From Acholeplasma laidlawii_A (GTDB lineage Bacteria > Bacillota_I > Bacilli_A > Acholeplasmatales > Acholeplasmataceae): DNA of 64,000 nt. The position numbers were made by a program, and so were the translations under genes. Shown here in pieces: positions 33,951 through 42,442 of this stretch (positions within the stretch are counted from its first letter, which is position 1; every line of letters starts with the position of its first letter). The stretch is from assembly GCF_030166555.2 (NCBI RefSeq), contig NZ_CP126461.2; one strand, 5' to 3'. The notes below the pieces were generated by a model that was not told where the DNA came from, made no database searches, and saw only the letters and a list, made by a program, of their open reading frames with translations.

Positions 33951-34715
33951 TTATTTGTTTTTTGCTGCTTTTGTAAATGTTAAGAAGTTTTTATGATCTA
34001 ATGCTGCGCCACCAATTAATGCACCATCGATATCTGATTCTTGTAATAGACTTTCAATGTTATCTGGTTTAACAGAACCACCATATAAGATACGTACTTG
34101 AGCTGCAACTTCAGCACCATATAGGTCACTTAGTTTAGCACGTACATCTTTGATTGTATCATTTGCCATTTGTGGTGTAGCAGTTTTACCTGTTCCGATT
34201 GCCCACACTGGTTCATAAGCTACAATAGTTTTTAATGCTTGTTCTTTTGAAACGCCTTCAAATGCTTTGTCTAATTGAACATCTAGTACTTCTTTAGTCT
34301 TATTAGCTTCTCTTGTATCTAATTGTTCACCAATACATAAAATTGGAGCTAAGTCATATTTAAATGCTGCATGCATTTTTAAGTTCACGTCTTTGTCTGT
34401 TTCATTAAATAAACTACGACGTTCTGAGTGTCCAATTAAGATATATTCAGCACCAGCTGTTTTTACTTGTGCAGGTGAGTTTTCTCCAGTAAATGCGCCT
34501 TCATCAGCATAATGCATATTTTGTGCACCGATACGGATATGTTCGCCTTCACGTTTTACTAATAAGTTTAATAAGATTGCTGGCGCACAAATAATAGACT
34601 CAACTTCGTCTCTACTTGGTACTGCACCATTTACAGCAAAAATGAATTCTAAAGCCTCATCTTTAGTTTTAAACATTTTCCAATTTGCTGCAATTACAGG
34701 TATTCTTTTTGCCAT
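33951..34715 (-). CDS. tpiA: Triosephosphate isomerase
   Basis: A 254-residue TIM that interconverts dihydroxyacetone phosphate and glyceraldehyde-3-phosphate. Active-site residues: the Lys in AANWKMF, the His in LIGHSERR, the Glu in VAYEPVWAIGTGKTA. YGGSVKPDN and GALIGGAAL bind phosphate. Last gene of pgk-XRE-HPr-like-tpiA, five bases after the HPr-like gene. Confidence 0.98.
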   Translation of the reverse strand: MAKRIPVIAANWKMFKTKDEALEFIFAVNGAVPSRDEVESIICAPAILLNLLVKREGEHIRIGAQNMHYADEGAFTGENSPAQVKTAGAEYILIGHSERRSLFNETDKDVNLKMHAAFKYDLAPILCIGEQLDTREANKTKEVLDVQLDKAFEGVSKEQALKTIVAYEPVWAIGTGKTATPQMANDTIKDVRAKLSDLYGAEVAAQVRILYGGSVKPDNIESLLQESDIDGALIGGAALDHKNFLTFTKAAKNK

Positions 34716-34720
34716 TGCTA

Positions 34721-34966
34721 TTAACCTAAGATTGAAGAGATGTCTTTAATTGCTTCTTCGGCATGAGGTCCTGCTGCAACAATTTTAACGTTCTCACCTT
34801 TAGGTACTGCTAAACTCATTAATCCTAAGATTGATTTGAGATCAACAACTTTATCTTTATAGTATAATTTAATATCTACAGCATATTTAGATGCTGTTTG
34901 GACGACTTTAGCAGCTAGTGTTGCATGAAGTCCAGCGGTAGAACCGATGATAATTTCTTTTTCCAT
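34721..34966 (-). CDS. HPr-like protein with altered His-loop
   Basis: An 81-residue HPr fold. The active-site segment is AGLHATLAAKVV: His14 (equivalent to His15) stays, but the Arg-Pro that follows in normal HPr (HARPA) is Thr-Leu. The regulatory serine in DLKSILGLMSL (Ser45, equivalent to Ser46) and its helix are intact. That pattern suits a CcpA co-effector like Bacillus Crh better than a PTS phosphocarrier (inference). Start at 34966: GGAG is seven bases away; the ATG two codons earlier is only one base from GGAG. Lies in the glycolytic operon. Confidence 0.85.
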   Translation of the reverse strand: MEKEIIIGSTAGLHATLAAKVVQTASKYAVDIKLYYKDKVVDLKSILGLMSLAVPKGENVKIVAAGPHAEEAIKDISSILG

Positions 34967-34985
34967 AGTCATTCTCCTTTATTTT

Positions 34986-35534
34986 TTAAAACATTGGTGG
35001 TGTGGAAATCCATAGGACTCTTGCCACACTATTTCCTAAATTTTGTAAGTAGTGTTCTTTATTAGCCATGTAATAAAAGGTTTCGCCTTTTTTTACGATG
35101 TGTCTAGTTTTGTTTAATACTAAGGTCACTTGACCTTCTAATACGTATCCAAATTCTTCCCCAGGGTGTGAATCATCAATTGTAGATTGACCGCCCGGCA
35201 TGATTTCAATAATAATTGGTTCCATTTCATACTTTAATGCATTTGGAACAATCCATGAAATTGTAGACCCTAAATCAGGGTTTTCTTTTTCGTAAAAGTC
35301 TTCCTTGGTAAATACGATTTTTGCGTCTTCGCCTTCTGGTTTAGAAAAGAACTCATGTGTTTCTACACCTAACACTTCAAGCAATGAAAATAATGTTTGA
35401 ATGGAAGGTGAAGTTAAATTGTTTTCTAATTGTGAAATATAGCCTTTAGTCAATTCTAAGCGGTTAGCAAGTTCTTCTTGAGTCAGGTTGTTACCAAGTC
35501 TGAGTGCTCTGATTTTCTTGCCGATATCTATCAT
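34986..35534 (-). CDS. XRE-family regulator with C-terminal cupin
   Basis: A 182-residue protein: HTH at about 6-65 (LRLGNNLTQEELANRLELTKGYISQLENNLTSPS) and a cupin barrel at about 105-180 (EPIIIEIMPGGQS, HPGEEFGYVLEGQVTLVL, VKKGETFYYMANKEHYLQN). The PuuR-type arrangement senses a small ligand in the cupin. The ligand is unknown; polyamines are known for some homologues. Its ATG overlaps the pgk stop by one base (TAATG). Placement between pgk and the HPr-like gene suggests it may sense a central metabolite, which is a guess. Confidence 0.85.
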   Translation of the reverse strand: MIDIGKKIRALRLGNNLTQEELANRLELTKGYISQLENNLTSPSIQTLFSLLEVLGVETHEFFSKPEGEDAKIVFTKEDFYEKENPDLGSTISWIVPNALKYEMEPIIIEIMPGGQSTIDDSHPGEEFGYVLEGQVTLVLNKTRHIVKKGETFYYMANKEHYLQNLGNSVARVLWISTPPMF

Positions 35535-36733
35535 TATTTTACATCTACCAATTCTACACCTGGTAATACTTTACCTTCTAAATACTCTAAGGAAGCACCA
35601 CCACCGGTTGAGATGTGACTAAATTTATCTTCAAGACCAAATTTTGCAACCGCTGCTGCAGAGTCTCCACCACCAACGATTGTAATTGCTTTACCATGTA
35701 AGTCTGCTAATGCCTTTGTAACTTCTAATGTACCATTTGCAAATTTTTCCATTTCAAATACGCCTTGAGGTCCATTCCATACAACAGTTTTAGCACTGGC
35801 AATAATTTCTTTAAATCTTGCTACTGTTTTAGGTCCAATATCTAATCCCATTTCATCTGCCGGAATTGCATCAAATGATCTTACATTCGTTTCAGTATCT
35901 TTATCAAATGCTTTACCTGTAACAACATCAAAACCTAATTCAATTTTACCATTAGATAACTCGAGTAATTCTTTAGCTAAATCTAATTTATCTAATTCTA
36001 CTAAGGATTTACCTACTTCAAAGCCTTGAGCTTTTAAGAATGTAAATGCCATACCGCCACCGATTAATACTTTATCAGCAACTTTTAGTAAGTTTTTAAT
36101 CACTTCAATTTTATCAGATACTTTAGCACCACCTAAAATCGCAACGAATGGTCTTTCAGGATTTTCTAATGCACCACCAATAAAGTTGATTTCTTTTTCA
36201 AGTAATAAACCTGCAACAGAAACTTCCATATTGTTTGCAATACCAACGTTAGAAGCATGTGCTCTATGCGCTGTACCGAACGCATCATTTACAAATACAT
36301 CCCCTAATGATGCCCAGTATTTACCTAATTCTGGATTGTTTTTAGATTCTTTGTTTCCATCTAAATCTTCAAAACGTGTATTTTCAAACATTAACACATC
36401 ACCGGATTTTAGATTTTTAACAGCAGCCTCTAAAGCTTCGCCTCTTGTTTCAGGAATAAATACAACTGGTTTGTTGATTAATTCCGATAATCTAGCTGCA
36501 ACTGGTTTAAGTGAGTTTGTTGCTTTATCTTCAGCTGTTTTAATACGTCCTAAGTGTGAGAACAGTATTAACTTAGCACCTTTTTCAATTGCATATTCAA
36601 TTGTAGGTAAAGCAGCTGTAATACGTGTATCATCTGAGATAGATCCGTCTTTATTCAAAGGAACATTGAAGTCTACGCGCATTAATACACTTTTGTTTTT
36701 TAATTCGATGTCTCTAATTGTTTTTTTAGCCAT
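35534..36733 (-). CDS. pgk: Phosphoglycerate kinase
   Basis: A 399-residue two-domain kinase that makes ATP from 1,3-bisphosphoglycerate. Visible: RVDFNVPLNKDG near the N-terminus, HLGRIK, FENTRFED, ILGGAKVSDKIEVI, VWNGPQGVFEMEKFANGT, and the nucleotide-binding TIVGGGDSAAAVAKFG ending ISTGGGASLEYLEGK. AAGGAG ribosome site. First gene of the glycolytic operon. Confidence 0.98.
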   Translation of the reverse strand: MAKKTIRDIELKNKSVLMRVDFNVPLNKDGSISDDTRITAALPTIEYAIEKGAKLILFSHLGRIKTAEDKATNSLKPVAARLSELINKPVVFIPETRGEALEAAVKNLKSGDVLMFENTRFEDLDGNKESKNNPELGKYWASLGDVFVNDAFGTAHRAHASNVGIANNMEVSVAGLLLEKEINFIGGALENPERPFVAILGGAKVSDKIEVIKNLLKVADKVLIGGGMAFTFLKAQGFEVGKSLVELDKLDLAKELLELSNGKIELGFDVVTGKAFDKDTETNVRSFDAIPADEMGLDIGPKTVARFKEIIASAKTVVWNGPQGVFEMEKFANGTLEVTKALADLHGKAITIVGGGDSAAAVAKFGLEDKFSHISTGGGASLEYLEGKVLPGVELVDVK

Positions 36734-36770
36734 TTTATTTCTCCTTATGTTAAACGTTTTTCCATGTCAT

Positions 36771-36800
36771 ATTATACCATGAACATAAAATTGTTGCCAA
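36771..36800 (-). promoter_or_regulatory. Promoter of the pgk operon
   Basis: Minus strand: -35 TTGGCA (36795-36800), 18-base spacer, -10 TATAAT (36771-36776) with a TGG extension. The AAACGTTT palindrome at 36752-36759, in the leader, is short of the cre consensus. Confidence 0.6.
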
Positions 36801-36823
36801 TAACTTATTAATTGAAAGTGTAT

Positions 36824-37234
36824 TCATTCTAAACTTACTTTGTAATTAAGTACTTTAAATATTAGACTGACTAATCTTTGATAACTTTTAGTCGATAAAT
36901 CGACCTTTATTCGGTAAGTTTCATCAAATATGAACTCTATATATTTATCCATATATATAATTTCTTTTATCTGCATATAATTTATCCAAATACTATCTAT
37001 ATGATGATATGACTTTGTCGCAAAAAAAGCATATTTGCTACTTAAAACAATCGGTATTTTATATTGTTCCTTTGTTATATTGCGTACTGATTTCTGATAG
37101 CTTTCAAAACTTGTTAAGTGCTTTAAACATAGTTTTTTAACCACTGCTAATGCAGAGGTTCCAGATTTTCTTCTATTCGGATAAATGATGCCTCCATCTG
37201 ATTCATTTTTAATAAAGTAAATCATGCTTATCAC
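36824..37234 (-). CDS. ComK-like transcription factor (divergent)
   Basis: A 136-residue protein. The middle reads like ComK: after an LCLKHLTSFESYQKS segment comes YKIPIVLSSKYAFFATKS and then SIWINYMQIKEI, in the order and spacing of ComK's K-x-PI-x-(6)-FF-x-T-x-S...WI-x-(5)-I block. The N-terminus is shorter than Bacillus ComK (192 residues), and the GRKxGT stretch is not kept. ComK activates DNA-uptake genes in Bacilli. Match strength is moderate; a remote relative with another target is possible. Standalone gene. Confidence 0.55.
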   Translation of the reverse strand: MISMIYFIKNESDGGIIYPNRRKSGTSALAVVKKLCLKHLTSFESYQKSVRNITKEQYKIPIVLSSKYAFFATKSYHHIDSIWINYMQIKEIIYMDKYIEFIFDETYRIKVDLSTKSYQRLVSLIFKVLNYKVSLE

Positions 37235-37301
37235 CCTTTTTTAAATCTATTATAAAGTGTTATAATGTTACTTGATAGTAATTATAAGAGGGTTTCCAAT
37301 T

Positions 37302-38012
37302 ATGCTTCAAGATAAAGATTTAAAACTGATTAAAGATAAAAAGATACGCAATTTATATCAAACTATTTATAGTCACTTAAAACATATTGAACAACTACAT
37401 ACAGTCGAAGATTTAAATGCGTATAATACGCTTTTTAAAGCATATAAGAATGGCTATACATCGAATCATAAATTATTCAAAGCACTACTTAAAGAACACT
37501 TAGCAAATCCTTATATTTATATCGATTGGTTCCAAGTATTTATAACCTCAAAAATAGATTATTTAAATAGACCTAAATTAAAACAATTAGATGATCTACT
37601 AAAATACTGTGAACTTCAATCCTCATTTGGTTATCTATTTTTAATTACAGATACACTTGCTAAACATCATGTGAGCTTTATCAATTTAATATCTAGAATA
37701 GATATCTTAAGTTATATACTTATTCATGACCTAAATTTGGATAAAAACAATCTACCATATTATCCGCAAAACCTCATTTTAGATTTTGGTATTGAATACG
37801 CCATGGATGGTAGTTTAATGAAGAATGAAAAGTATATAGCTCTATGGGAATATATACACTTTAAAATTCAAGGATTTATCAAAGAACTTGATACTACTTT
37901 AATTCAATTTCAAGCACATGAAGTGACATTGATTACTTTCTATATAGAAAATATCGACTCAAAACTGAAACAAAAACGAAGAGATTTAATGGACTATTTA
38001 AAAACACTTTAA
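37302..38012 (+). CDS. Squalene/phytoene synthase-like protein, degenerate
   Basis: A 236-residue all-helical protein. The middle WFQVFITSKIDYLNRPKL then LDDLLKYCELQSSFGYLF follows the trans-prenyltransferase pattern (…DL…F..L..YC..A.SVG), and ILIHDLNLDKNNLPYYP aligns with the second Asp-rich motif (DxxxD) and the YLP end. The first Asp-rich region, normally about 50 residues in, is missing: LKHIEQLHTVEDLNAYN has no DxxxD. So catalytic activity is doubtful. The ATG at 37302 follows AGAGGG; an upstream TTG start is rejected. Confidence 0.6.
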   Translation: MLQDKDLKLIKDKKIRNLYQTIYSHLKHIEQLHTVEDLNAYNTLFKAYKNGYTSNHKLFKALLKEHLANPYIYIDWFQVFITSKIDYLNRPKLKQLDDLLKYCELQSSFGYLFLITDTLAKHHVSFINLISRIDILSYILIHDLNLDKNNLPYYPQNLILDFGIEYAMDGSLMKNEKYIALWEYIHFKIQGFIKELDTTLIQFQAHEVTLITFYIENIDSKLKQKRRDLMDYLKTL

Positions 38013-38045
38013 ACTGAAAGATTTTAGTTTAAAGTGTTTTATTTT
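38001..38045. terminator. Bidirectional terminator, 15-base perfect stem
   Basis: AAAACACTTTAAACT (38001-38015) pairs with its full complement (38026-38040). The stop codon of the upstream gene is inside the first arm. A- and T-runs on both sides let it serve the convergent SGNH lipoprotein gene too. Confidence 0.85.
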
Positions 38046-38050
38046 TAAGT

Positions 38051-39277
38051 CTAGGAGTTAAATACTGTATCATGTGCTGCTTGTTTAAGTATCGTCATAA
38101 TAGTTTCATCTAAATCTAGATGGACCCAATCATTTTCAAGTGGTGATCTGTTTGTTAGTACTGCATAATGTGTATATGCAGAAAGTAGTGCACCGTATAA
38201 ACTTGGATGGTTTAGGTCTTGATATAAATTAATTTCTGGATGGTTTTGACTTACCCTTTTGAAAGCATAACCCACTGGTGATAGTATCGCATCTATCTTT
38301 GTAGCTGCTTGCTCGTATAACGCGCCTAATTGATTCGTCATATTATCACGTGATAATGCGTCTTCATAGTTGTAGCCCCATGTTTGATAAAGTACAGTTT
38401 TAGCGCCTTGTGCTTTAATTTTTTTATCAAACAAGACGACTGCATCTTCAAACTTTTTATAATCCATGATGGGTCCATTACTATACTCTTGTAAAAATAC
38501 ATGTGTATACTGATCTTTAGTTATAAGAAAATTAAAGTTGATTTCATGATCTATAATCCATTGTGGAGTTGTACTATCTAATAAAAAGTTTACAACTACA
38601 TCATCCGCTCTTAACATTTCATATATAAAATTTGGAATGTTATAGGTATATTTTGTTAAACTATTTCCAATAAATAATAGATTATATGCTTCAACTTCAT
38701 CACTATAAACCACTTCAAATTCAATCGTCGTTTGAGTTTGCCAGTCACTAGCAAGATAAGCAGTTAAGCTATACTTACCAGCTTTAGAAAATTTAATATG
38801 CCCAGTTTTCTCATTAAAATCTATAAAACTTGCAGTATAACTATATCTTACATCAGAATCATATGATTTATCAGGTAAAAAATCTAATGTTACCTGATAT
38901 ATCTTACCAACATAGAATAAATTATTTTGCTCACTTACAACATTTAGTTGTAACCCCTCTACCGGTGGTAATGCAAGTACCATGACTTCCTTTTCAAAGA
39001 TATTGTTTGTGGCATTTGTAACAGTTATTATTGTAGTCCCTACACTTAATGCACGTATATTACCTGTTGTATCGACTAAAGCTACATCTACATTACTAGA
39101 TTGAAAAGTAAATTTATCGTTAACATTACTACTAGTTGGTTCAAGTATCATACTATCTCCAATATATAAAAAATCAGGCATATCTAGCGTAATTTCATAG
39201 TTAGTTTTACCTATCTCGCATGATACCAAAAAAAATGATACAGTTAATATACATATAGCCAAAATAATTTTTTTCAT
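38051..39277 (-). CDS. Lipoprotein with Ig-like domain and SGNH hydrolase-like domain
   Basis: A 408-residue lipoprotein (Cys20 in FFLVSC). Residues about 30-105 form a Big_2-type Ig domain (GDSMILEPTSSN, GNIRALSVGTTIITVT). A second beta region follows, and from about 195 there is an SGNH/GDSL-like domain: LLFIGNSLTKYTYNI (block I Ser in GNSL), WGYNYED, and the block V DxxH in DLNHPSLYGALL. It may be an esterase or sialate acetylesterase-like enzyme on the outer face; the substrate is unknown. Start chosen at 39277 after TAGGAG; a longer reading 18 codons upstream would bury the signal peptide. Confidence 0.75.
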   Translation of the reverse strand: MKKIILAICILTVSFFLVSCEIGKTNYEITLDMPDFLYIGDSMILEPTSSNVNDKFTFQSSNVDVALVDTTGNIRALSVGTTIITVTNATNNIFEKEVMVLALPPVEGLQLNVVSEQNNLFYVGKIYQVTLDFLPDKSYDSDVRYSYTASFIDFNEKTGHIKFSKAGKYSLTAYLASDWQTQTTIEFEVVYSDEVEAYNLLFIGNSLTKYTYNIPNFIYEMLRADDVVVNFLLDSTTPQWIIDHEINFNFLITKDQYTHVFLQEYSNGPIMDYKKFEDAVVLFDKKIKAQGAKTVLYQTWGYNYEDALSRDNMTNQLGALYEQAATKIDAILSPVGYAFKRVSQNHPEINLYQDLNHPSLYGALLSAYTHYAVLTNRSPLENDWVHLDLDETIMTILKQAAHDTVFNS

Positions 39278-39317
39278 AAATACTCCTAAATAAATTTCTA
39301 TACTCATTATACTATAT

Positions 39318-39361
39318 AAAAAGAAAATCACCTTATAGAATTTATTATCTATAAGGTGATT
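39318..39361 (-). terminator. Terminator of the suf operon
   Basis: A perfect 13-base stem AATCACCTTATAG (39326-39338) with its complement (39349-39361), followed on the minus strand by TTCTTTTTAT. Confidence 0.85.
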
Positions 39362-39373
39362 CGTATATATCTA

Positions 39374-40783
39374 TTAACCAATAGAGCCTTCCATTTCAAG
39401 TTTAATCAATTGATTTAACTCGACAGCATATTCCATTGGTAGTTCTTTTGAAAATGGTTCAATAAAGCCCATTACAATCATTTCAGTAGCTTCTTCTTCA
39501 GTTAAACCACGACTCATTAAGTAGAATAGCTGTTCTTCTGATATTTTAGATACTGTTGCCTCATGTTGTAAGAATACATCGGAGTTTTTAATGACGTTAA
39601 TAGGAATTGTATCGGATGTTGAGATACCATCTAAGATGATCGTGTCACATTCAATATTGGATTTAGAACCTTTAGCGTTTTTACCAAAGGATACTTTACC
39701 ACGGTAATTGACCTTACCACCACCACGAGCAATCGATTTAGAAATAATGTTTGAAGTGGTATTTGGTGCAACGTGAATCATACGAGCACCAGCATCTTGC
39801 CATTGATCTTTTCCTGCAAAAGCAATCGAAATTGTCGTACCCTTTGCATGCTCACCTAATAAGATACAAGAAGGGTATTTCATATTTACGTTAGAACCGA
39901 TATTACCATCAATCCATTCCATATGTCCATTTTCATAGACAAATGCACGTTTAGTAACTAAGTTAATAACGTTTGTTGACCAGTTTTGAATGGTTGTATA
40001 ACGGCATGTTGCATTCTTTTTAACAATCACTTCAACAGTTGCAACGTGTAGCGAGTCTTTTTGATAAATTGGTGCTGTACAACCTTCTACGTAGTTTACA
40101 TAAGCACCTTCATCAACAATGATAAGTGTTCTTTCAAATTGACCCATTTGATCAGAGTTAATTCTAAAGTATGATTGTAGTGGTTTTTCTACACGTACAC
40201 CTTTTGGTACGTAAATAAATGAACCACCTGACCATACTGCAGCATTTAGTGCAGCATATTTGTTATCTTTATTACTTACAACTGTACCAAAGTATTCTTT
40301 AACAAGTTCCGGATACTCTCTAATTGCAGTATCTGTATCTACATAGATAACACCTAGCTTTTCTAACTCTTCTTTTGAACTGTGGTAAACGACCTCAGAT
40401 TCAAATTGTGTGGATACACCTGCTAAGTAATTTCTTTCAGCTTGAGGAATACCTAAGCGTTCAAAAGTTTCTTTAATCTTTTCCGGTACATCATCCCAAG
40501 AGTTCATTGCTTTATCAGTAGATTTGATATAGTAAGTAAATTCTTGAAAATCAATAAAACTTAAATCAGGACCCCAGTTAGGGTTTGGTGTATTTATAAA
40601 ATTATTATAGGATTCTAAACGATAGTCTGTCATCCATTGTGGTTCTTTTTTAATTTCAGATATTTGTCTAACTATTTTCTCATTAATACCTTTACCAGTA
40701 TCCATGATGGGTTTAGAGTCCGTTATGAATCCAAACTGATAGTCACCAACAATATTATCTATTTTTGTTTTTGTGTCACTCAT
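39374..40783 (-). CDS. sufB: Fe-S cluster scaffold protein SufB
   Basis: A 469-residue SufB, the scaffold of the SufBCD complex. It carries GKGINEKIVRQIS, PNWGPDLSFIDFQEFTYYIKSTD, NAAVWSGGSFIYVPKGV, NYVEGCTAPIY (the Cys of the sulfur path), and RGGGKVNYRGKVSF, ending AVELNQLIKLEMEGSIG. The ATG lies inside the sufU end (eight-base overlap) with AAGGAG. Last gene of sufCDSUB. Confidence 0.98.
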   Translation of the reverse strand: MSDTKTKIDNIVGDYQFGFITDSKPIMDTGKGINEKIVRQISEIKKEPQWMTDYRLESYNNFINTPNPNWGPDLSFIDFQEFTYYIKSTDKAMNSWDDVPEKIKETFERLGIPQAERNYLAGVSTQFESEVVYHSSKEELEKLGVIYVDTDTAIREYPELVKEYFGTVVSNKDNKYAALNAAVWSGGSFIYVPKGVRVEKPLQSYFRINSDQMGQFERTLIIVDEGAYVNYVEGCTAPIYQKDSLHVATVEVIVKKNATCRYTTIQNWSTNVINLVTKRAFVYENGHMEWIDGNIGSNVNMKYPSCILLGEHAKGTTISIAFAGKDQWQDAGARMIHVAPNTTSNIISKSIARGGGKVNYRGKVSFGKNAKGSKSNIECDTIILDGISTSDTIPINVIKNSDVFLQHEATVSKISEEQLFYLMSRGLTEEEATEMIVMGFIEPFSKELPMEYAVELNQLIKLEMEGSIG

Positions 40784-41222
40784 TATTTTGTTCTCCTTCC
40801 AAAGGATTTAAACCCTTCTCATATGCTTTCCATGCAAGTGTTGCACATTTGATTCTTGCTGGAAATTGACCAACACCTTCAAATGCTAAGGCATCTTCTA
40901 ATACGGATTTATCTTTAATTTCTTTGCCAGTTAACATATCATAAAAGGTACGAATAAGTTTTATGGCTTCTGTTGTGTCTTTATTTTTTAATAGTTCAGA
41001 GGCTACAGATGCAGATGCACAGCATATACTACATCCTTTGCCTTGTTGTTTTAAGTCGATAATTTTATCATCCTTGATGAGTAATTGAACAATTAGGTCA
41101 TCCCCACATGTTGGATTATTTAAGTGGACCGTTAAGTAACCCTCATCATTGATTAATCCCTTGTTTTTAGGGTTTTTATAATGATCCATGATTACTGAGC
41201 GATATAATGTTTTTAAGTCCAT
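40776..41222 (-). CDS. sufU: SufU, zinc-dependent sulfur transfer protein
   Basis: A 148-residue IscU-like protein of the Gram-positive SUF system. It takes persulfide sulfur from SufS through a zinc site. The ligand cysteines are visible: NNPTCGDDL, GCSICCASA, and KCATLAWKAYE, with the preceding conserved MDHYKNPKNKG. Start at 41222 (GAAAGGAAC before it) gives the family N-terminus MDLKTLYRSVIMDHY; an upstream ATG lies in sufS. It ends in TGA. Confidence 0.95.
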   Translation of the reverse strand: MDLKTLYRSVIMDHYKNPKNKGLINDEGYLTVHLNNPTCGDDLIVQLLIKDDKIIDLKQQGKGCSICCASASVASELLKNKDTTEAIKLIRTFYDMLTGKEIKDKSVLEDALAFEGVGQFPARIKCATLAWKAYEKGLNPLEGEQNNE

Positions 41223-41235
41223 AAATAGTTCCTTT

Positions 41236-42438
41236 CTATATACTGTGGAAGAAATCTCTTGTTTCAAGGATTGCTTTAATTAATATGTCACAGTCTTCAA
41301 TACTATTGTATATTGCAAATGATGCACGCACCGTTGCATCTTGATTTAAATACTTCATTGTAAGTTGATTACAATGATGTCCCGCTCTTACAGCAACACC
41401 ATGTTGATCTAAGAAACTTGATGTGTCATGAGGGTGTACCTCATCAATGTTAAACGATAAAAGACTGGTCTTTCCATGTTTGTTAAAAATAGTTATACCT
41501 GGTTCATCTTTTAATTTAGTTACAACATAATTTCTTAGGTGAAGTTCGTGTTGATGGATATTTTCAATACCAACTGAATCAATAAATTCTAATGCTTTAG
41601 CAAGTCCTATAGCCTCTGCTATTGCAGGAGTACCTGCTTCAAATTTATAAGCACCACTTTTCCAAGTTGAGCCTTCTAAATGAACTTTATCAACCATTTC
41701 TCCACCAAATTCTGTTGGAGATAGTTTAGACATCAGCCCTCTTTTGATATATAAAACACCGATACCATTTGGTCCATAGACTTTATGACCACTAAAGGCT
41801 AAAATATCCACATCAAGTGCTTTCACATCGGTTTTAATATGAACAATAGATTGAGCAGCATCAATAATGATTTTAGCACCAACAGCATGTGTCAGTTTTG
41901 TCATCTCTTGAAGTGGTGTTTCATAACCCATCACATTAGACATGTGATGCGTAATGACCAGTTTAGTTTTATTTGTTAAAACAGTTTTGAAGTTTTCAAT
42001 CGTGATCATACCATCCATTAAAGGTATAAACTTAACGACCAAATTTAATCTGGATGCTATTTCTAACCAAGGTAGTAAGTTGGAATGATGTTCTAACTCA
42101 GATAAAATAATTTCATCGCCACTTTGAAGTGTTAACCCTAAACTGTTTGCTGCTAAGTTTAAACTATGTGTTGTAGACTTTGTAAAGATAACTTCCTCAG
42201 TGGACGCATTAATAAACTTTGCAATCACGCTTCTTGCATGTTCATACTTTTCAGTTGATTCTGCTGCAAGTTGATATACACCACGGTGAACATTGGTTCC
42301 ATTAAAGGATAAGTAATCCATCATAGCGTCTATTACTGATTGGTGTTTAAAAGCACTTGCTGCAGAGTCAAAAAACCTTGTATCAGGATATTTTGAATAA
42401 ACTGGAAATTGTGCTCTTATCTTCTTTACATCAATCAT
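41236..42438 (-). CDS. sufS: Cysteine desulfurase SufS
   Basis: A 400-residue PLP enzyme that moves cysteine sulfur to SufU. The PLP lysine is in FSGHKVYGPNGIGVLY, and the active cysteine in VRAGHHCNQ. TTHSLNLAANSLG and LSELEHHSNLLPW are the group II landmarks. Thirteen bases from sufU downstream and four from sufD upstream. Confidence 0.97.
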   Translation of the reverse strand: MIDVKKIRAQFPVYSKYPDTRFFDSAASAFKHQSVIDAMMDYLSFNGTNVHRGVYQLAAESTEKYEHARSVIAKFINASTEEVIFTKSTTHSLNLAANSLGLTLQSGDEIILSELEHHSNLLPWLEIASRLNLVVKFIPLMDGMITIENFKTVLTNKTKLVITHHMSNVMGYETPLQEMTKLTHAVGAKIIIDAAQSIVHIKTDVKALDVDILAFSGHKVYGPNGIGVLYIKRGLMSKLSPTEFGGEMVDKVHLEGSTWKSGAYKFEAGTPAIAEAIGLAKALEFIDSVGIENIHQHELHLRNYVVTKLKDEPGITIFNKHGKTSLLSFNIDEVHPHDTSSFLDQHGVAVRAGHHCNQLTMKYLNQDATVRASFAIYNSIEDCDILIKAILETRDFFHSI

Positions 42439-42442
42439 TTAT

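Noticed and set aside
36752..36759. AAACGTTT in the pgk leader as a cre site.
   Set aside because: The outer TG and CA positions of the consensus are not met on either strand.
36186..36782. A 198-codon open frame opposite pgk.
   Set aside because: Fully inside pgk on the other strand, with no ribosome site and no domain. A shadow of codon bias.
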